Assembly: GCA_963773585.1 (NCBI GenBank)
Contig: CAVZBR010000001.1
Coordinates: 124,001-188,000, forward strand
Length of the DNA: 64,000 nucleotides
Origin: CAVXJN01 sp963773585
GTDB lineage: Bacteria; Pseudomonadota; Gammaproteobacteria; JASBUN01
Direction: 5' to 3'
Shown: one piece after another, positions 41,024 through 50,417 of the stretch
How positions within the stretch are numbered: position 1 is the first letter of the stretch
Layout of the letters: the number at the start of each line of letters is the position of its first letter
Position numbers and translations under genes: made by a program
Notes under the pieces: model-generated
Database searches by the model: none
What the model saw: only the letters and a program-made list of their open reading frames with translations
What the model was told of the DNA's origin: nothing

Positions 41024-41970
41024 GATTTGCGCTGCTGTCGGCACTGCTGACATCAATTGCGATCGGCGCGATCGCCGCAGTAGGCGCGCCCGTGGCAGCA
41101 GGCGCGGCCGAAGCGGACTGTCGTAGCGCCGCGTTGGCTGTGCAAGTACTAGGGTCCGGCGGTCCCGTAGCCGATGACGACCGCGCCGGGGCCTCCTATC
41201 TGATTTGGCAGCGCGGCCAGGCCCGGGTGCTGGTGGATGCCGGCGGCGGTAGTTTTCTGCGCTTCGGCGAGGCGGGCGCGCGCATCGAACAATTGGACCT
41301 GATCGCACTCACCCATCTGCACGCCGATCATGTTTCGGATCTGCCGGCGTTGTTGAAGAGCGGCTATTTCTCGGATCGCAGCCGGGCGCTGGTACTGCTC
41401 GGGCCCAACGGTGCCGAGCACTATCCGGACACCGAAGAATTCTTGCAAGCGTCGTTCGATTCGCGACGCGGCACGTTTCGCTATCTGCACGGTTTACTCG
41501 ACGGCAGCGACGGTTTGTTCCCGTTGCAGGCGCGGGTGCTCGATTCCAACCGGGACGTCGCCGCTTCGGTGTTCAATCGCGAGGGACTGCAAGTCGAAGC
41601 GGTAGGGGTGCACCACGGCCCGGTCCCGGCGCTGGGTTATCTGGTCACGGTCAGCGGCAAGCGAATCGCTTTCAGCGGTGACCAGAATGCCTCCAGACCG
41701 GGGTTTGCCAAACTGATCAAGGGCGCCGATGTGTTGTTCATGGATCACGCCATCGGTATGGAAGCCAACGAAGTCGCCCGTAATCTGCACGCGACGCCGG
41801 ACGCGATAGGGCGCCTGGCGGCGCAAACCGGAGTGCAGTCACTGGTCCTGAGTCACTTGATGGCCCGCAGCTTGAAGCATCGCGCGCGCAACCGTGAAGT
41901 CATCACCGCGCTTTATCACGGCCCGCTGCACTACGCCCACGATCTGATGTGCGTGGTGCTTACCCGGTGA
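41020..41970 (+). CDS. Exported metallo-beta-lactamase-fold hydrolase
   Basis: A 316-residue protein with a signal peptide (about 1-29, cleavage near AGAAEA) and a metallo-hydrolase domain with the dinuclear metal motif THLHADHVSD and later ligands in VGVHHG, FSGDQN and LSHLMARS. It is related to the arylsulfatase/RNase Z-like branch. It starts at ATG 41020 inside the stop of the phosphotransferase gene, so the two are coupled. Substrate unknown. Confidence 0.82.
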   Translation: MRFALLSALLTSIAIGAIAAVGAPVAAGAAEADCRSAALAVQVLGSGGPVADDDRAGASYLIWQRGQARVLVDAGGGSFLRFGEAGARIEQLDLIALTHLHADHVSDLPALLKSGYFSDRSRALVLLGPNGAEHYPDTEEFLQASFDSRRGTFRYLHGLLDGSDGLFPLQARVLDSNRDVAASVFNREGLQVEAVGVHHGPVPALGYLVTVSGKRIAFSGDQNASRPGFAKLIKGADVLFMDHAIGMEANEVARNLHATPDAIGRLAAQTGVQSLVLSHLMARSLKHRARNREVITALYHGPLHYAHDLMCVVLTR

Positions 41971-41982
41971 CCGCCGCGGGGC

Positions 41983-43068
41983 TCAACTGTTGCTTTCGCC
42001 CAGTACCGGCTGCTTGAAGCTTTCGGCAAAATCCAGCATCCGCTGGGTGGAGCGCACCGCTTTGCGGCGTACGGCCTCATCGACGTGGATTTCGTTGGCG
42101 CCGGTTTCCAGTACGCGCGCCAGGTTCTCCAGGTGATTCATGGCCATCCAGGGGCAATGTGCGCAACTGTGGCAGGTGGCGCCGACGCCGCCGCTGGGTG
42201 CTTCGATGAAAGTCTTGTGGGGCGCGGCTTGCTTCATCTTGTAGAAAATGCCGCGATCGGTAGCGACGATGAACGTGTCGTTGGGAAGCTCTTGGGCCGC
42301 TTTGATCAGCTGGGTGGTCGAACCCACGACGTCGGCGAGTTCGATCACCGGCGCCGGAGATTCGGGATGCACCAGTACCGCGGCATCGGGATGGCGCGCT
42401 TTGGTGCGCACCAGTTCGCTCGCTTTGAACGCTTCGTGTACCACGCACGAACCCTGCCACAGGAGCATGTCCGCACCGGTGACTTTCTGCACGTAGGCGC
42501 CCAGGTAGCGGTCGGGCGCCCAGAGGATCTTTTCGCCTCTGGCGTGCAGATGCGCGGCCACTTTCACGGCGATGCTCGAGGTCACTACCCAATCGGCCCG
42601 GGCTTTGACCTCGGCGCTGGTGTTGGCGTACACCACCACGGTGCGGTCGGGATGTGCATCGCAGAAGCGGCGAAACTCTTGCGCCGGACAGCCCAGGTCG
42701 AGTGAACACTCGGCTTCCAGCGTCGGCATCAAGACCCGTTTTTCCGGGTTCAGGATTTTGGCGGTCTCGCCCATGAAGCGCACCCCCGCCACCACCAGGG
42801 TAGTAGCCGGATGCTCATGGCCGAAGCGCGCCATGTCGAGTGAGTCGGAGACGTAGCCGCCGGTTTCCTCGGCGATCATCTGCAAGTCGCCGTCCACGTA
42901 ATAATGGGCCACCAGGACCGCGTCCTGTTCTTTGAGCAGGCGCTTGATGCGCGCCACCAGCGCCGCTTTGTCATCGGCGGACATGGCAGGTGGCGCAAAA
43001 TCCGCACCCGGCGTCAGTCGCGGGTCGGCCACGGGTATGATCGGAATCGCGGGTTCGATAGCGCTCAT
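41983..43068 (-). CDS. nadA: Quinolinate synthase A
   Basis: A 361-residue enzyme that condenses iminoaspartate and dihydroxyacetone phosphate in NAD synthesis. Signatures: VLVAHYYVDGDLQ, SLDMARFG, the cluster cysteines in AECSLDLGC, QGSCVVHE and CHSCAHCPWM. Full length. Convergent with the metallo-hydrolase gene only 12 bases away. No nadB or nadC is adjacent. Confidence 0.96.
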   Translation of the reverse strand: MSAIEPAIPIIPVADPRLTPGADFAPPAMSADDKAALVARIKRLLKEQDAVLVAHYYVDGDLQMIAEETGGYVSDSLDMARFGHEHPATTLVVAGVRFMGETAKILNPEKRVLMPTLEAECSLDLGCPAQEFRRFCDAHPDRTVVVYANTSAEVKARADWVVTSSIAVKVAAHLHARGEKILWAPDRYLGAYVQKVTGADMLLWQGSCVVHEAFKASELVRTKARHPDAAVLVHPESPAPVIELADVVGSTTQLIKAAQELPNDTFIVATDRGIFYKMKQAAPHKTFIEAPSGGVGATCHSCAHCPWMAMNHLENLARVLETGANEIHVDEAVRRKAVRSTQRMLDFAESFKQPVLGESNS

Positions 43069-43256
43069 CGGATTTCAGCTCCTGGTGCTTGGCGTGCCGC
43101 GTCGGCAGGCGTCAAGCCACCGTCTAGCCGGTCATTCTGGTCCAGGTCGCGAAACGATTGCAACTCTGCGGCCGTTCGCTTCCTGTATAAATAGGGTCGC
43201 AGAACCCGAATTTACAGCCCGGGAAATCATTGCAGCCAAACCACTGGGAGGTGCGC

Positions 43257-43784
43257 TTGTCCGAGCCCAAGCGTCGCGTATTCACCGGCCGCATCGTGGA
43301 AGTGACCCTCGACCGGGTGCGGCTTCCGAACGGTCTCGAAACCGAGTTCGAAGTCGTGCATCACCCCGGCGGCGCCGCCGTCGTGGCGCTCGACGACCAG
43401 CACCGCGTTTGTTTGCTGCGCCAATACCGCCACGCACGGAACGAGTGGCTATGGGAACTGCCGGCCGGTAAGCGGGACGAAGGTGAAGATCCCGGGCAAA
43501 CGGCGCGGCGGGAACTGCAGGAGGAAGCGGGCGTGCATGCAGCGAGGTGGCGAACGCTGGGTCAGGTTACCAGTTCTCCGGGTGTATTCACGGAAGTGGT
43601 GTACTTGTATCTAGCCCGGGACCTGAGGTTCGGCGCCGATGCAGTGGAAGCCCATGAAGTGTTCGAGCGCCATTGGATCCCGTTCGAGGAGGCGGTACGA
43701 CGGGCCGAAGCGGGCGAAATAAGCGATGCCAAAACGGTAATTGGATTGTTGCGAGCCCGCGCGGTGTTGGCGGCCGAGGCCTGA
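43257..43784 (+). CDS. Nudix hydrolase, ADP-ribose pyrophosphatase type
   Basis: A 175-residue hydrolase with a perfect Nudix box GKRDEGEDPGQTARRELQEE (then AGV). The preceding LLRQYRHARNEWLWELPAG is typical of ADP-ribose pyrophosphatases. The start is uncertain: TTG at 43257 has GGGAGG six bases upstream, while the frame opens at a TTG at 43230. Divergent from nadA. Confidence 0.88.
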   Translation: MSEPKRRVFTGRIVEVTLDRVRLPNGLETEFEVVHHPGGAAVVALDDQHRVCLLRQYRHARNEWLWELPAGKRDEGEDPGQTARRELQEEAGVHAARWRTLGQVTSSPGVFTEVVYLYLARDLRFGADAVEAHEVFERHWIPFEEAVRRAEAGEISDAKTVIGLLRARAVLAAEA

Positions 43785-43790
43785 CCCGCC

Positions 43791-44300
43791 TCAGTAGATC
43801 CGACCGACGGCGATGATGCGCCGGTGCCAGAACGGGTCATTGAGATCGGCGTAGGAGACCTGCTTGCCAGACGACGGCGCATGAATGAAACGCCCGCCGC
43901 CGGCATAGATGCCCACATGTGACACCTTTCGGCGCGATACCCGGAAAAACACCAGATCTCCGGGGCGCAGCGCCGACAGCGATACGGGCCGCGCGTGGCG
44001 CAACTGTTGGCGCGTGGTGCGCGGGATGTCAATGCCGGCGCGATGATACGCATATTGGATCAAGCCGCTGCAGTCGAACCCATCCGGCGTACTGCCGCCA
44101 TACCGGTAAGGCGTTCCCAGTTGACGGTACGCGGCATAGACCGCGCGCGCGCCTGGTGCGGTCGACGTGCTGTCGGGCGCCGAGAGTTCACGCTCGGCAT
44201 GGTAGGGGCGCACCGGCGCCGAACCGCAGCCGCACAGCGCAGCAGCTGCGGTCACAGCCAGCAGCAGGTTCCACCACGAGTTGTGCGAACGCCTCTTCAT
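43791..44300 (-). CDS. NlpC/P60 family peptidoglycan endopeptidase lipoprotein
   Basis: A 169-residue lipoprotein: signal peptide with lipobox ALCGC, then an NlpC/P60 domain with catalytic Cys in GFDCSGLIQYAY, His in KVSHVGIYAG and the third residue in RFIHAPSSGK. It resembles Spr/MepS-type cell-wall hydrolases that cut the peptide stem. Start 44300 gives a proper signal peptide; a longer frame to 44375 does not. Confidence 0.92.
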   Translation of the reverse strand: MKRRSHNSWWNLLLAVTAAAALCGCGSAPVRPYHAERELSAPDSTSTAPGARAVYAAYRQLGTPYRYGGSTPDGFDCSGLIQYAYHRAGIDIPRTTRQQLRHARPVSLSALRPGDLVFFRVSRRKVSHVGIYAGGGRFIHAPSSGKQVSYADLNDPFWHRRIIAVGRIY

Positions 44301-44389
44301 ACCCGGTTTATCTGGTCCGTTGTAGTACCTTGTATCGACCCCCGCGCCGACACCCTTGAGGCAGGCATCGGGCACGATTTGCCTTTTGG

Positions 44390-44974
44390 ATGATTTCTAT
44401 CACGAAATTTCGTTCCCCGCGACCAGCCCACATGCCCCACACGCTGGTCCTGCCGGCAACGCCGGCGGCGCTGGAGCAGATACTCGATACCTTCAGTTTT
44501 CAGTTCGTCGGCAAATGCGTGCGCAGTTCCATGGGCGAGGGGGTTTATGTGCTCGAACGCGCCGACGATCTGACCCGCTATGCTCGCCACTATTCAATTC
44601 TCTACGTCCAGGAGCGCTTGCCGACCGACCGGGACCTGCGCATCGTCTGGATCGGCGATCAGGTGTTGACCGCCTATTGGCGCCAAGCGCCGATGGGTGG
44701 GTTTCACAACAATGTCGCCCGCGGCGGCGCGGTGAGTTTCGACGGCATACCACCGCAGGCGCTGGAACTGGTCACCCGATCGGCCCGGGGGCTGGGGATC
44801 GACCATGCCGGCTTCGACGTCGCTGTGGTCGACGGCCACTGTTGTCTGCTTGAGTTTAACGTGCGTTTCGGTACCGAGGCATTGCACCGCCAGGGCATCC
44901 GGCTGGCGGCGGCGGTGCTGCGTTACCTGGCCGCTGCGCCGCCGTCGCGTTCGCCCTTGGCGCTTTGCCACTAA
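44390..44974 (+). CDS. Short ATP-grasp (RimK-like) protein lacking the N-terminal domain
   Basis: A 194-residue protein that corresponds to the catalytic part of an ATP-grasp ligase: lysine segment FVGKCVRSSMGEGVYVLE, YVQERLPTDRDLRIVWIG, and LLEFNVRFGTEAL at the metal site. The usual N-terminal pre-ATP-grasp domain is absent, and no ribosome binding site is seen upstream of either 44390 or the later ATG at 44432. It could be a minimal ligase or a 5'-truncated gene; the frame is intact. Confidence 0.7.
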   Translation: MISITKFRSPRPAHMPHTLVLPATPAALEQILDTFSFQFVGKCVRSSMGEGVYVLERADDLTRYARHYSILYVQERLPTDRDLRIVWIGDQVLTAYWRQAPMGGFHNNVARGGAVSFDGIPPQALELVTRSARGLGIDHAGFDVAVVDGHCCLLEFNVRFGTEALHRQGIRLAAAVLRYLAAAPPSRSPLALCH

Positions 44975-45203
44975 ACATTTCCTGTGACACGCTATGCTTA
45001 GGATCTGATTCGCTTATTTCGGGCGGGCGACGTCGAGCCGGCGCGCGCCGGCTCCGATGATGAGGGGCTGCCAAGGTGTTTGCTACATGAGCGGCGCGCA
45101 CGCCGCCGAATCGCTTGCGGCATTTCGTTCAAAACCCGGGGTCTCACGCGCCGCGGCCTTTTTTGCAGTCCTATCCCGACCGCCCTGCTTTACCTTTACA
45201 GGC

Positions 45204-46115
45204 ATGGTGGCGAGCTGCACCGGCCGGTGGAGCGCACCGCGATTGTTTGCGCTCTGGCTCGCAGCGGCGTGCGTCGTGCTGCCGGGTGTGGGTCATGGCG
45301 CCGATATCTCCGAGCGGCTGCCCTCCGGACTGATTGCGCACGCCGATTATCGGGCCGGATCGCCAGACCGACCGGCCGTCATGGTGCTGCACGGCTTCAT
45401 GACCACGCAGAATTTCAGCACCATCCGCACCATCGTCAATGAACTCAACGAAAGCGGCTACACAGTGCTGGCGCCGACCCTCACCTTGGGTATCGACCAA
45501 CGTCGCGGCGGCCTGGCCTGCGGCGCGATTCATACCCACACAATGAGCGCCGATCTGGCCGAGGTGTCCTGGTGGGTCGACTGGCTCGCTGCGCACCATC
45601 CGGGACCGCTGGTGCTGATCGGGCACTCCTCGGGTAGCCTTCAATCGATCGCCTATGCGGCGGACAAACCCAGTGCACAGCTGCGCATGGTCATCGCCAC
45701 CAGTCCGATCTATTTCGGCGAGGATTATCCGGCGGCACTGGTGGCGGAACAGATCGCCGGCGCTACGTGGCAAATGCACAACGGCGACGCGCCACTGGAA
45801 CGCTACGCGCTGACGTTCTGTAACCACAATTTCGTGGCCACCCCGGAGAGCTATCTCTCCTACGCAGCTTGGGGTCGGCAACGCGTGCTGGATTCGGTGC
45901 AGCACGCTCAGGTTCCGGTCAAAGCGTTGTTCGGCTCCGAGGACCCGCGGGCAACGGCGGAATGGCAGCAGGGTCTGCGTGTGGCCGGCGCGGCGGTGAC
46001 CGTGATACCCGGGGCCACGCATTTTTTCGATGCGACCCACGAGTTCGAGTTGCTGGATCTGATTCGCGACGCCCTGCGCCGCGTTGATGACCCGCAAGCC
46101 GGTGATCAGTCGTGA
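45204..46115 (+). CDS. Exported alpha/beta hydrolase
   Basis: A 303-residue periplasmic protein: signal peptide 1-32 (cleavage near GHGAD) and an alpha/beta hydrolase fold with oxyanion VLHGFMTT, nucleophile elbow LIGHSSGS (Ser), acid GSEDPRA and His in PGATHFFD. The substrate is unknown. It overlaps the downstream GGDEF-EAL gene by four bases, so the two are translationally coupled. A longer frame begins at 45057 but would place the signal peptide internally. Confidence 0.85.
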   Translation: MVASCTGRWSAPRLFALWLAAACVVLPGVGHGADISERLPSGLIAHADYRAGSPDRPAVMVLHGFMTTQNFSTIRTIVNELNESGYTVLAPTLTLGIDQRRGGLACGAIHTHTMSADLAEVSWWVDWLAAHHPGPLVLIGHSSGSLQSIAYAADKPSAQLRMVIATSPIYFGEDYPAALVAEQIAGATWQMHNGDAPLERYALTFCNHNFVATPESYLSYAAWGRQRVLDSVQHAQVPVKALFGSEDPRATAEWQQGLRVAGAAVTVIPGATHFFDATHEFELLDLIRDALRRVDDPQAGDQS

Positions 46116-48355
46116 AGCTACGCCGCACCATGTCGGCCCGCGCATATCTGTTGCTGCTGTTGTTGGGCGGTATTTTGGCGCTGTCGCTGGTCGGCTTCGG
46201 CATGCTGCAAAGCATGCGCAACGTGCGCATTGCGGCGGAACACGACCGCGACCATAGCGCAGAGACGGAGCTCGATGCCGCATTGAGTAAGGTCTCAGTC
46301 GATGCCCGCCGCATGGCAGCGACACTCGCCCGGTGGGACGAGGTCTATCAGCAGATCAAACGACCCGAATACTATGGCTATTGGCGCGATCAGCGGTTGC
46401 AAGAAATCGGCCGCTTCCCGGCCTATGTGCAAGGCGTGGAACTCTATTCCAGCAACGGCACCATCCTGGCGTCGGATCCCGGCACGCTCATGCCTCAGAA
46501 GTTGACCGGAACTGCAGAGTTTGTCCAGGTTCACGACGGGCAGGCATTTCTGTTCGAGTTCGTCCCGGTGGCAAGCAGAAACCGGCCCGGCGCAACGGAT
46601 GGCTACGTCGGCGTGCAGATTTCACTGTTGGACGCAGTGCGAGACATGAATCGATTCGTCAATATCGACCCGACGAGCCTTACCGTAAAGCCTGCAGATG
46701 TGGCGTCGTTGGCCGCGGCACGCGCGGCATCGCTGTTCAGCTACAAGACGGTCGCCTCACCGGTGGACTCGGAACTCTCGTCGCTCATGGCCGAGACCAT
46801 GTTACGGTTGGTTGTGGTGTTCTCCTTGCTGGGCTTGGCGCTGACCTGGCTGGTGACCCGCGTGTTCACCCGCCCGCTGCGGGCGCTCAGTAATCACCTC
46901 GACGCGCTGCGTCAGGGACGCCGCAGTCCATTGGGCAACGAAGCGGCCGGCGTGCTGCCGGTCCAAGAGCTGGAACGGGTGCGTCACTCGTTGAACAGCT
47001 ACCAGCGGGAACTGGACACGACCTACCGGCGCCTCGACGCACAGAAAGAAGAGCTTTGGTCCATGGCCCACGTGGATGCGCTTACCGGGGTCCACAACCG
47101 TCGCGCCTACGAATTGGACTGGCGCAAAGTGTCAGACGTCACCGAGAATCGGCGCCTGGATATCGCCTTTCTGCTATTCGATTGCGATTTCTTCAAAGCC
47201 ATCAACGACACCTATGGTCACGCGACGGGCGACCAGGTGATCCAGGGCATTGCACATGCGTTGCAGAGCGCGCTGCGCAAAGGGGATCGGCTGTACCGGT
47301 TGGGAGGCGACGAGTTTGCCGCCATACTTCTGAGTGCCGACGCCGAAGAAGCCGATCGCGTCGCGCGCCGGTGTCAGGAAGCTGTTCGCCTGTATCCGTT
47401 TCGGCGCGCGGGTGTCCGCGAGCCGGTGCGCATCAGCGTCGGTATCGCGAACGCACGCGGTACCGATGAGGCCGCGCTGGAATCGCTGCAAAGACACGCC
47501 GATCTGGCGATGTACAAAGCCAAGCGCACCAGCGGCGACCGGATCGTGCATCATAGCCCGGAACTGGGGCGCGGCGTTGCTTCCGTCCTCTCGAGCCGCG
47601 TAGTGCACGCGGTGATGGCGGCGCTGGAAAACGGCCGTAACCTGTGCATGTATTACCAACCCGTGGTGCAGCTGAGCGACGGTGCCATCAGCCACTTCGA
47701 AGCGCTGGTCCGCATTCGCGACGCCAACGGCGAAATCGGTGCCGACGAAATCATGGGCTTGATCCGGCGCCGCTCGCTCGAACTCGAACTGGACGCAGCA
47801 GTGCTGCGTCAGGTCGCGGCGGATCTGGCCCGGGGGCTTCTACCGCCGAACACGGGTGTCGCGGTCAATTTGTCGGGCGCCAGCGTCGCGACCCCTGAGC
47901 TGTACAGTCGCTTGCAGCCTTTGACTTCGGTGGCCGCAGGTATTGAACTGATACTGGAGATCACCGAAACCGACTTGATCACGCAGTTCCAGTTGGTGAG
48001 CGAGAACCTGACGCGGCTACGCATGGAAGGCATCAAAGTGGCGTTGGACGACTTTGGCAGCGGTTATTCTTCCATACGATACTTGGCCAACATGCCCGTG
48101 GATACAGTGAAATTCGATATCAGCATGATACGGGATTTGGAAGCGAACCCGCGGTCGCGTGGGATTGTCGAGCACACTGCCCGCCTGGTGCTGGATGCGG
48201 GATATGAGTTGATCGCGGAAGGGATCGAATCGCAGCAGGCGCTGGAGATCGTTCGCGGTTTGGGCTTCACTCACGGACAGGGGCACGTGCTCGGTCGGCC
48301 GGAGCCGCTCGACGCGACGTGTCAGCAGCAGTTGCGCAGAGACATCACGCAGTAG
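46112..48355 (+). CDS. Membrane GGDEF-EAL protein (cyclic di-GMP turnover) with CHASE4-like sensor
   Basis: A 747-residue protein: membrane helix 10-30, an extracytoplasmic domain of CHASE4 type (RWDEVYQQIKRPEYYGYWRD), second helix about 230-250, HAMP, GGDEF (active site 398-402 intact) and EAL (E530AL, then NLSG, EITET, DDFGSGYSS, KFD, EGIES all present). Both active sites look complete, so it may make and degrade cyclic di-GMP. It begins with the GTGA overlap with the hydrolase gene. Confidence 0.92.
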   Translation: MKLRRTMSARAYLLLLLLGGILALSLVGFGMLQSMRNVRIAAEHDRDHSAETELDAALSKVSVDARRMAATLARWDEVYQQIKRPEYYGYWRDQRLQEIGRFPAYVQGVELYSSNGTILASDPGTLMPQKLTGTAEFVQVHDGQAFLFEFVPVASRNRPGATDGYVGVQISLLDAVRDMNRFVNIDPTSLTVKPADVASLAAARAASLFSYKTVASPVDSELSSLMAETMLRLVVVFSLLGLALTWLVTRVFTRPLRALSNHLDALRQGRRSPLGNEAAGVLPVQELERVRHSLNSYQRELDTTYRRLDAQKEELWSMAHVDALTGVHNRRAYELDWRKVSDVTENRRLDIAFLLFDCDFFKAINDTYGHATGDQVIQGIAHALQSALRKGDRLYRLGGDEFAAILLSADAEEADRVARRCQEAVRLYPFRRAGVREPVRISVGIANARGTDEAALESLQRHADLAMYKAKRTSGDRIVHHSPELGRGVASVLSSRVVHAVMAALENGRNLCMYYQPVVQLSDGAISHFEALVRIRDANGEIGADEIMGLIRRRSLELELDAAVLRQVAADLARGLLPPNTGVAVNLSGASVATPELYSRLQPLTSVAAGIELILEITETDLITQFQLVSENLTRLRMEGIKVALDDFGSGYSSIRYLANMPVDTVKFDISMIRDLEANPRSRGIVEHTARLVLDAGYELIAEGIESQQALEIVRGLGFTHGQGHVLGRPEPLDATCQQQLRRDITQ

Positions 48356-48438
48356 CCGGAGCGCGGTATTCGGCTGGCGATTTTGCGGCGCTCACGCGCC
48401 GGCACAACAATCCGGGCACATACCGGAAGGAGGTCCAG

Positions 48439-49710
48439 ATGGCACATATCGTGGTTCTCGGCGCGGGTATCGGCGGCGTTCCCGCGGCCTACGAGATGAA
48501 TCAGCTCAAGCGCCCGGACGACCGGATCACCGTTATTTCCAATACATCCTATTTCCAATTCACGCCATCCAATCCCTGGGTCGCGGTGCGCTGGCGTAAA
48601 CCGGACGAAATCAAAGTCGATATGGGGCCGGTGCTCGAGAAGCATGGCATCGAGTTCATCGGCACCGGGGCAAAACGAGTACAGCCGGAAGCCAACGAAG
48701 TGCAGTTGGAGGACGGGCGTAGCATTCACTACGATTTTCTCATCATTGCCACCGGTCCGCGCTTGGCATTTGATGAAGTCGAGGGCCTCGGTCCTGCCGC
48801 CAATACCGCTTCGATCTGCACCGTGGAGCACGCACAAGCCGCTGCGGCGCAGTGGGATGAATTCGTCAGAGATCCCGGGCCGATCGTGGTCGGCGCCGTG
48901 CAGGGGGCATCATGCTTCGGCCCTGCTTACGAGTTCGCGTTCATCATGGACTCCGACCTGCGCAAGCGGCGGTTGCGCGACAAGGTCAAGATGACTTTTG
49001 TCACCGCGGAACCATATATCGGTCACCTCGGGCTTGCCGGCGTCGGCAACTCCAAAGGCATGCTCGAAAATGAATTTCGCGATCACCACATCAATTGGAT
49101 CTGCAATGCCAAGGTATCGAAGATCGAAGCCGGTAAGATGTACGTGACCGAGCTCGATGAGAATGGCCAGGAAAAGAAGCAGCACGAAATCGAATTCAAA
49201 TACAGCATGATGCTGCCCGCGTTCACCGGCATCGACGCCGTGCGCGACATCGAAGGCCTGGTGAATCCCCGCGGGTTTGTTTTGATCGACAAGTTCCAAC
49301 GCAACCCGAAGTTCGAAAATATCTACAGCGTCGGTGTCTGCGTTGCCATACCGCCCATCGAGGCGACACCGGTGCCCTGCGGCGTTCCCAAGACCGGCTA
49401 CATGATCGAGACCATGGGCCATGCCGCGGCGGTAAATATCCGCGCTGTCCTGGATGGCCGCGAACCCCATGCGGAAGCCACCTGGAACGCCATCTGTCTG
49501 GCCGACATGGGCGACACGGGCATCGCGTTCGTGGCGCAGCCGGAGATGCCCCCGCGCAACGTCAACTGGATGAAAAAAGGCAAGTGGGTGCACCTGGGAA
49601 AGATCGCATTCGAGAAATATTTCATGCGTAAGATTCGCAAGGGTATAACGGAAAGCGTCTATGAGAAGTATGTGCTCAAGGGCTTTGGGATTGACAAATT
49701 GAAGCCATGA
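48439..49710 (+). CDS. sqr: Sulfide:quinone oxidoreductase
   Basis: A 423-residue membrane-associated flavoprotein with FAD motif GAGIGGVPAAYE and three cysteines at 127, 159 (GASCFGPAYEF) and 353 (AICLADMGD), equivalent to C128, C160 and C356 of the Acidithiobacillus enzyme. The C-terminal amphipathic helices (GKIAFEKYFMRKIRKG) contact the membrane. It oxidises sulfide to polysulfide and reduces quinone. AAGGAGG precedes the start. It is unlike the shorter flavoprotein at 9455. Confidence 0.9.
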   Translation: MAHIVVLGAGIGGVPAAYEMNQLKRPDDRITVISNTSYFQFTPSNPWVAVRWRKPDEIKVDMGPVLEKHGIEFIGTGAKRVQPEANEVQLEDGRSIHYDFLIIATGPRLAFDEVEGLGPAANTASICTVEHAQAAAAQWDEFVRDPGPIVVGAVQGASCFGPAYEFAFIMDSDLRKRRLRDKVKMTFVTAEPYIGHLGLAGVGNSKGMLENEFRDHHINWICNAKVSKIEAGKMYVTELDENGQEKKQHEIEFKYSMMLPAFTGIDAVRDIEGLVNPRGFVLIDKFQRNPKFENIYSVGVCVAIPPIEATPVPCGVPKTGYMIETMGHAAAVNIRAVLDGREPHAEATWNAICLADMGDTGIAFVAQPEMPPRNVNWMKKGKWVHLGKIAFEKYFMRKIRKGITESVYEKYVLKGFGIDKLKP

Positions 49711-49787
49711 TGCACCGGCCGGACAGGTTACCGCGCACGCCGCGCTAAACCCTGGCCCGGGATCGGTCGATATAACGGTCAAGCGGT

Positions 49788-49830
49788 GCCTGCGGGCGCC
49801 GCTCCCGGTCGTCATGACCGCGCCCGCAGG
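49788..49830 (+). terminator. Possible hairpin after sqr
   Basis: CCTGCGGGCGC (from 49789) pairs with GCGCCCGCAGG (49820-49830) around a 20-base loop. It follows the sqr stop by about 80 bases but has no T-run, so it may be a terminator of other kind or an RNA structure. Confidence 0.35.
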
Positions 49831-49850
49831 GGGCGCGCCGGAGGTGACCA

Positions 49851-50033
49851 ATGAACCGTATGACCCGTAACCCGGAAAGGCTGCGAAGTGCCGAAGACGA
49901 ACGGCGCGGACCTGATCAGTCGACACGTATGCGTGAGGCTGTTGCACGACGGCGACTGGAAGAACTGCGCGAACAGCGCACGTTACGTGACCATCTGTCG
50001 GACGTATTCGGCGACGACGGCAGCAACTACTGA
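49851..50033 (+). CDS. Small PA3496-like protein, second member
   Basis: A 60-residue charged protein with AGGTGACC-type strong ribosome binding site GGAGGTG before the ATG. Its C-terminal helix (ARRRLEELREQRTLRDHLSD) parallels that of the 35571 product, with the same acidic end, so the two belong to one family. Function unknown; possible envelope role by family name only. Confidence 0.65.
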   Translation: MNRMTRNPERLRSAEDERRGPDQSTRMREAVARRRLEELREQRTLRDHLSDVFGDDGSNY

Positions 50034-50417
50034 TTGGCAAATGTCGGCAAGTCCGCGCGTTGAACCAGACGCGCAGCATGCTTGGGCGGTGGTTGCATCA
50101 GCGCCCGGCGCGGCCAGAAGTCGTCGCGCGGCACCGCCATGCCATTGCGCTGCGGCGCGTTGGCGTCGTTACCGCATGGATCAATCACGCTCAGCTTCTT
50201 AGCCGTTCCTGTACACAAGACGGTTGCAAGTCTTGCACGGTTGGCCGGCGCCACGCTTCTTCCCCAATTTGAGCCGATGTCGATGTGGTAGCCTGCAGGC
50301 GGCTTCGCGCGCTTCGGCGACCGCCATGCCCGATGCAGGGAATTTGTGCATTGGGCTGTTAATGCTGCGGGTGTATCGAGGCCTTATTTGCAAGCGTGTA
50401 ACGGGTAGTGATGAGCC
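50034..50417. other. Intergenic region upstream of tag
   Basis: About 380 bases contain only short, overlapping frames with unconvincing translations. No RNA gene is recognisable. Confidence 0.4.
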
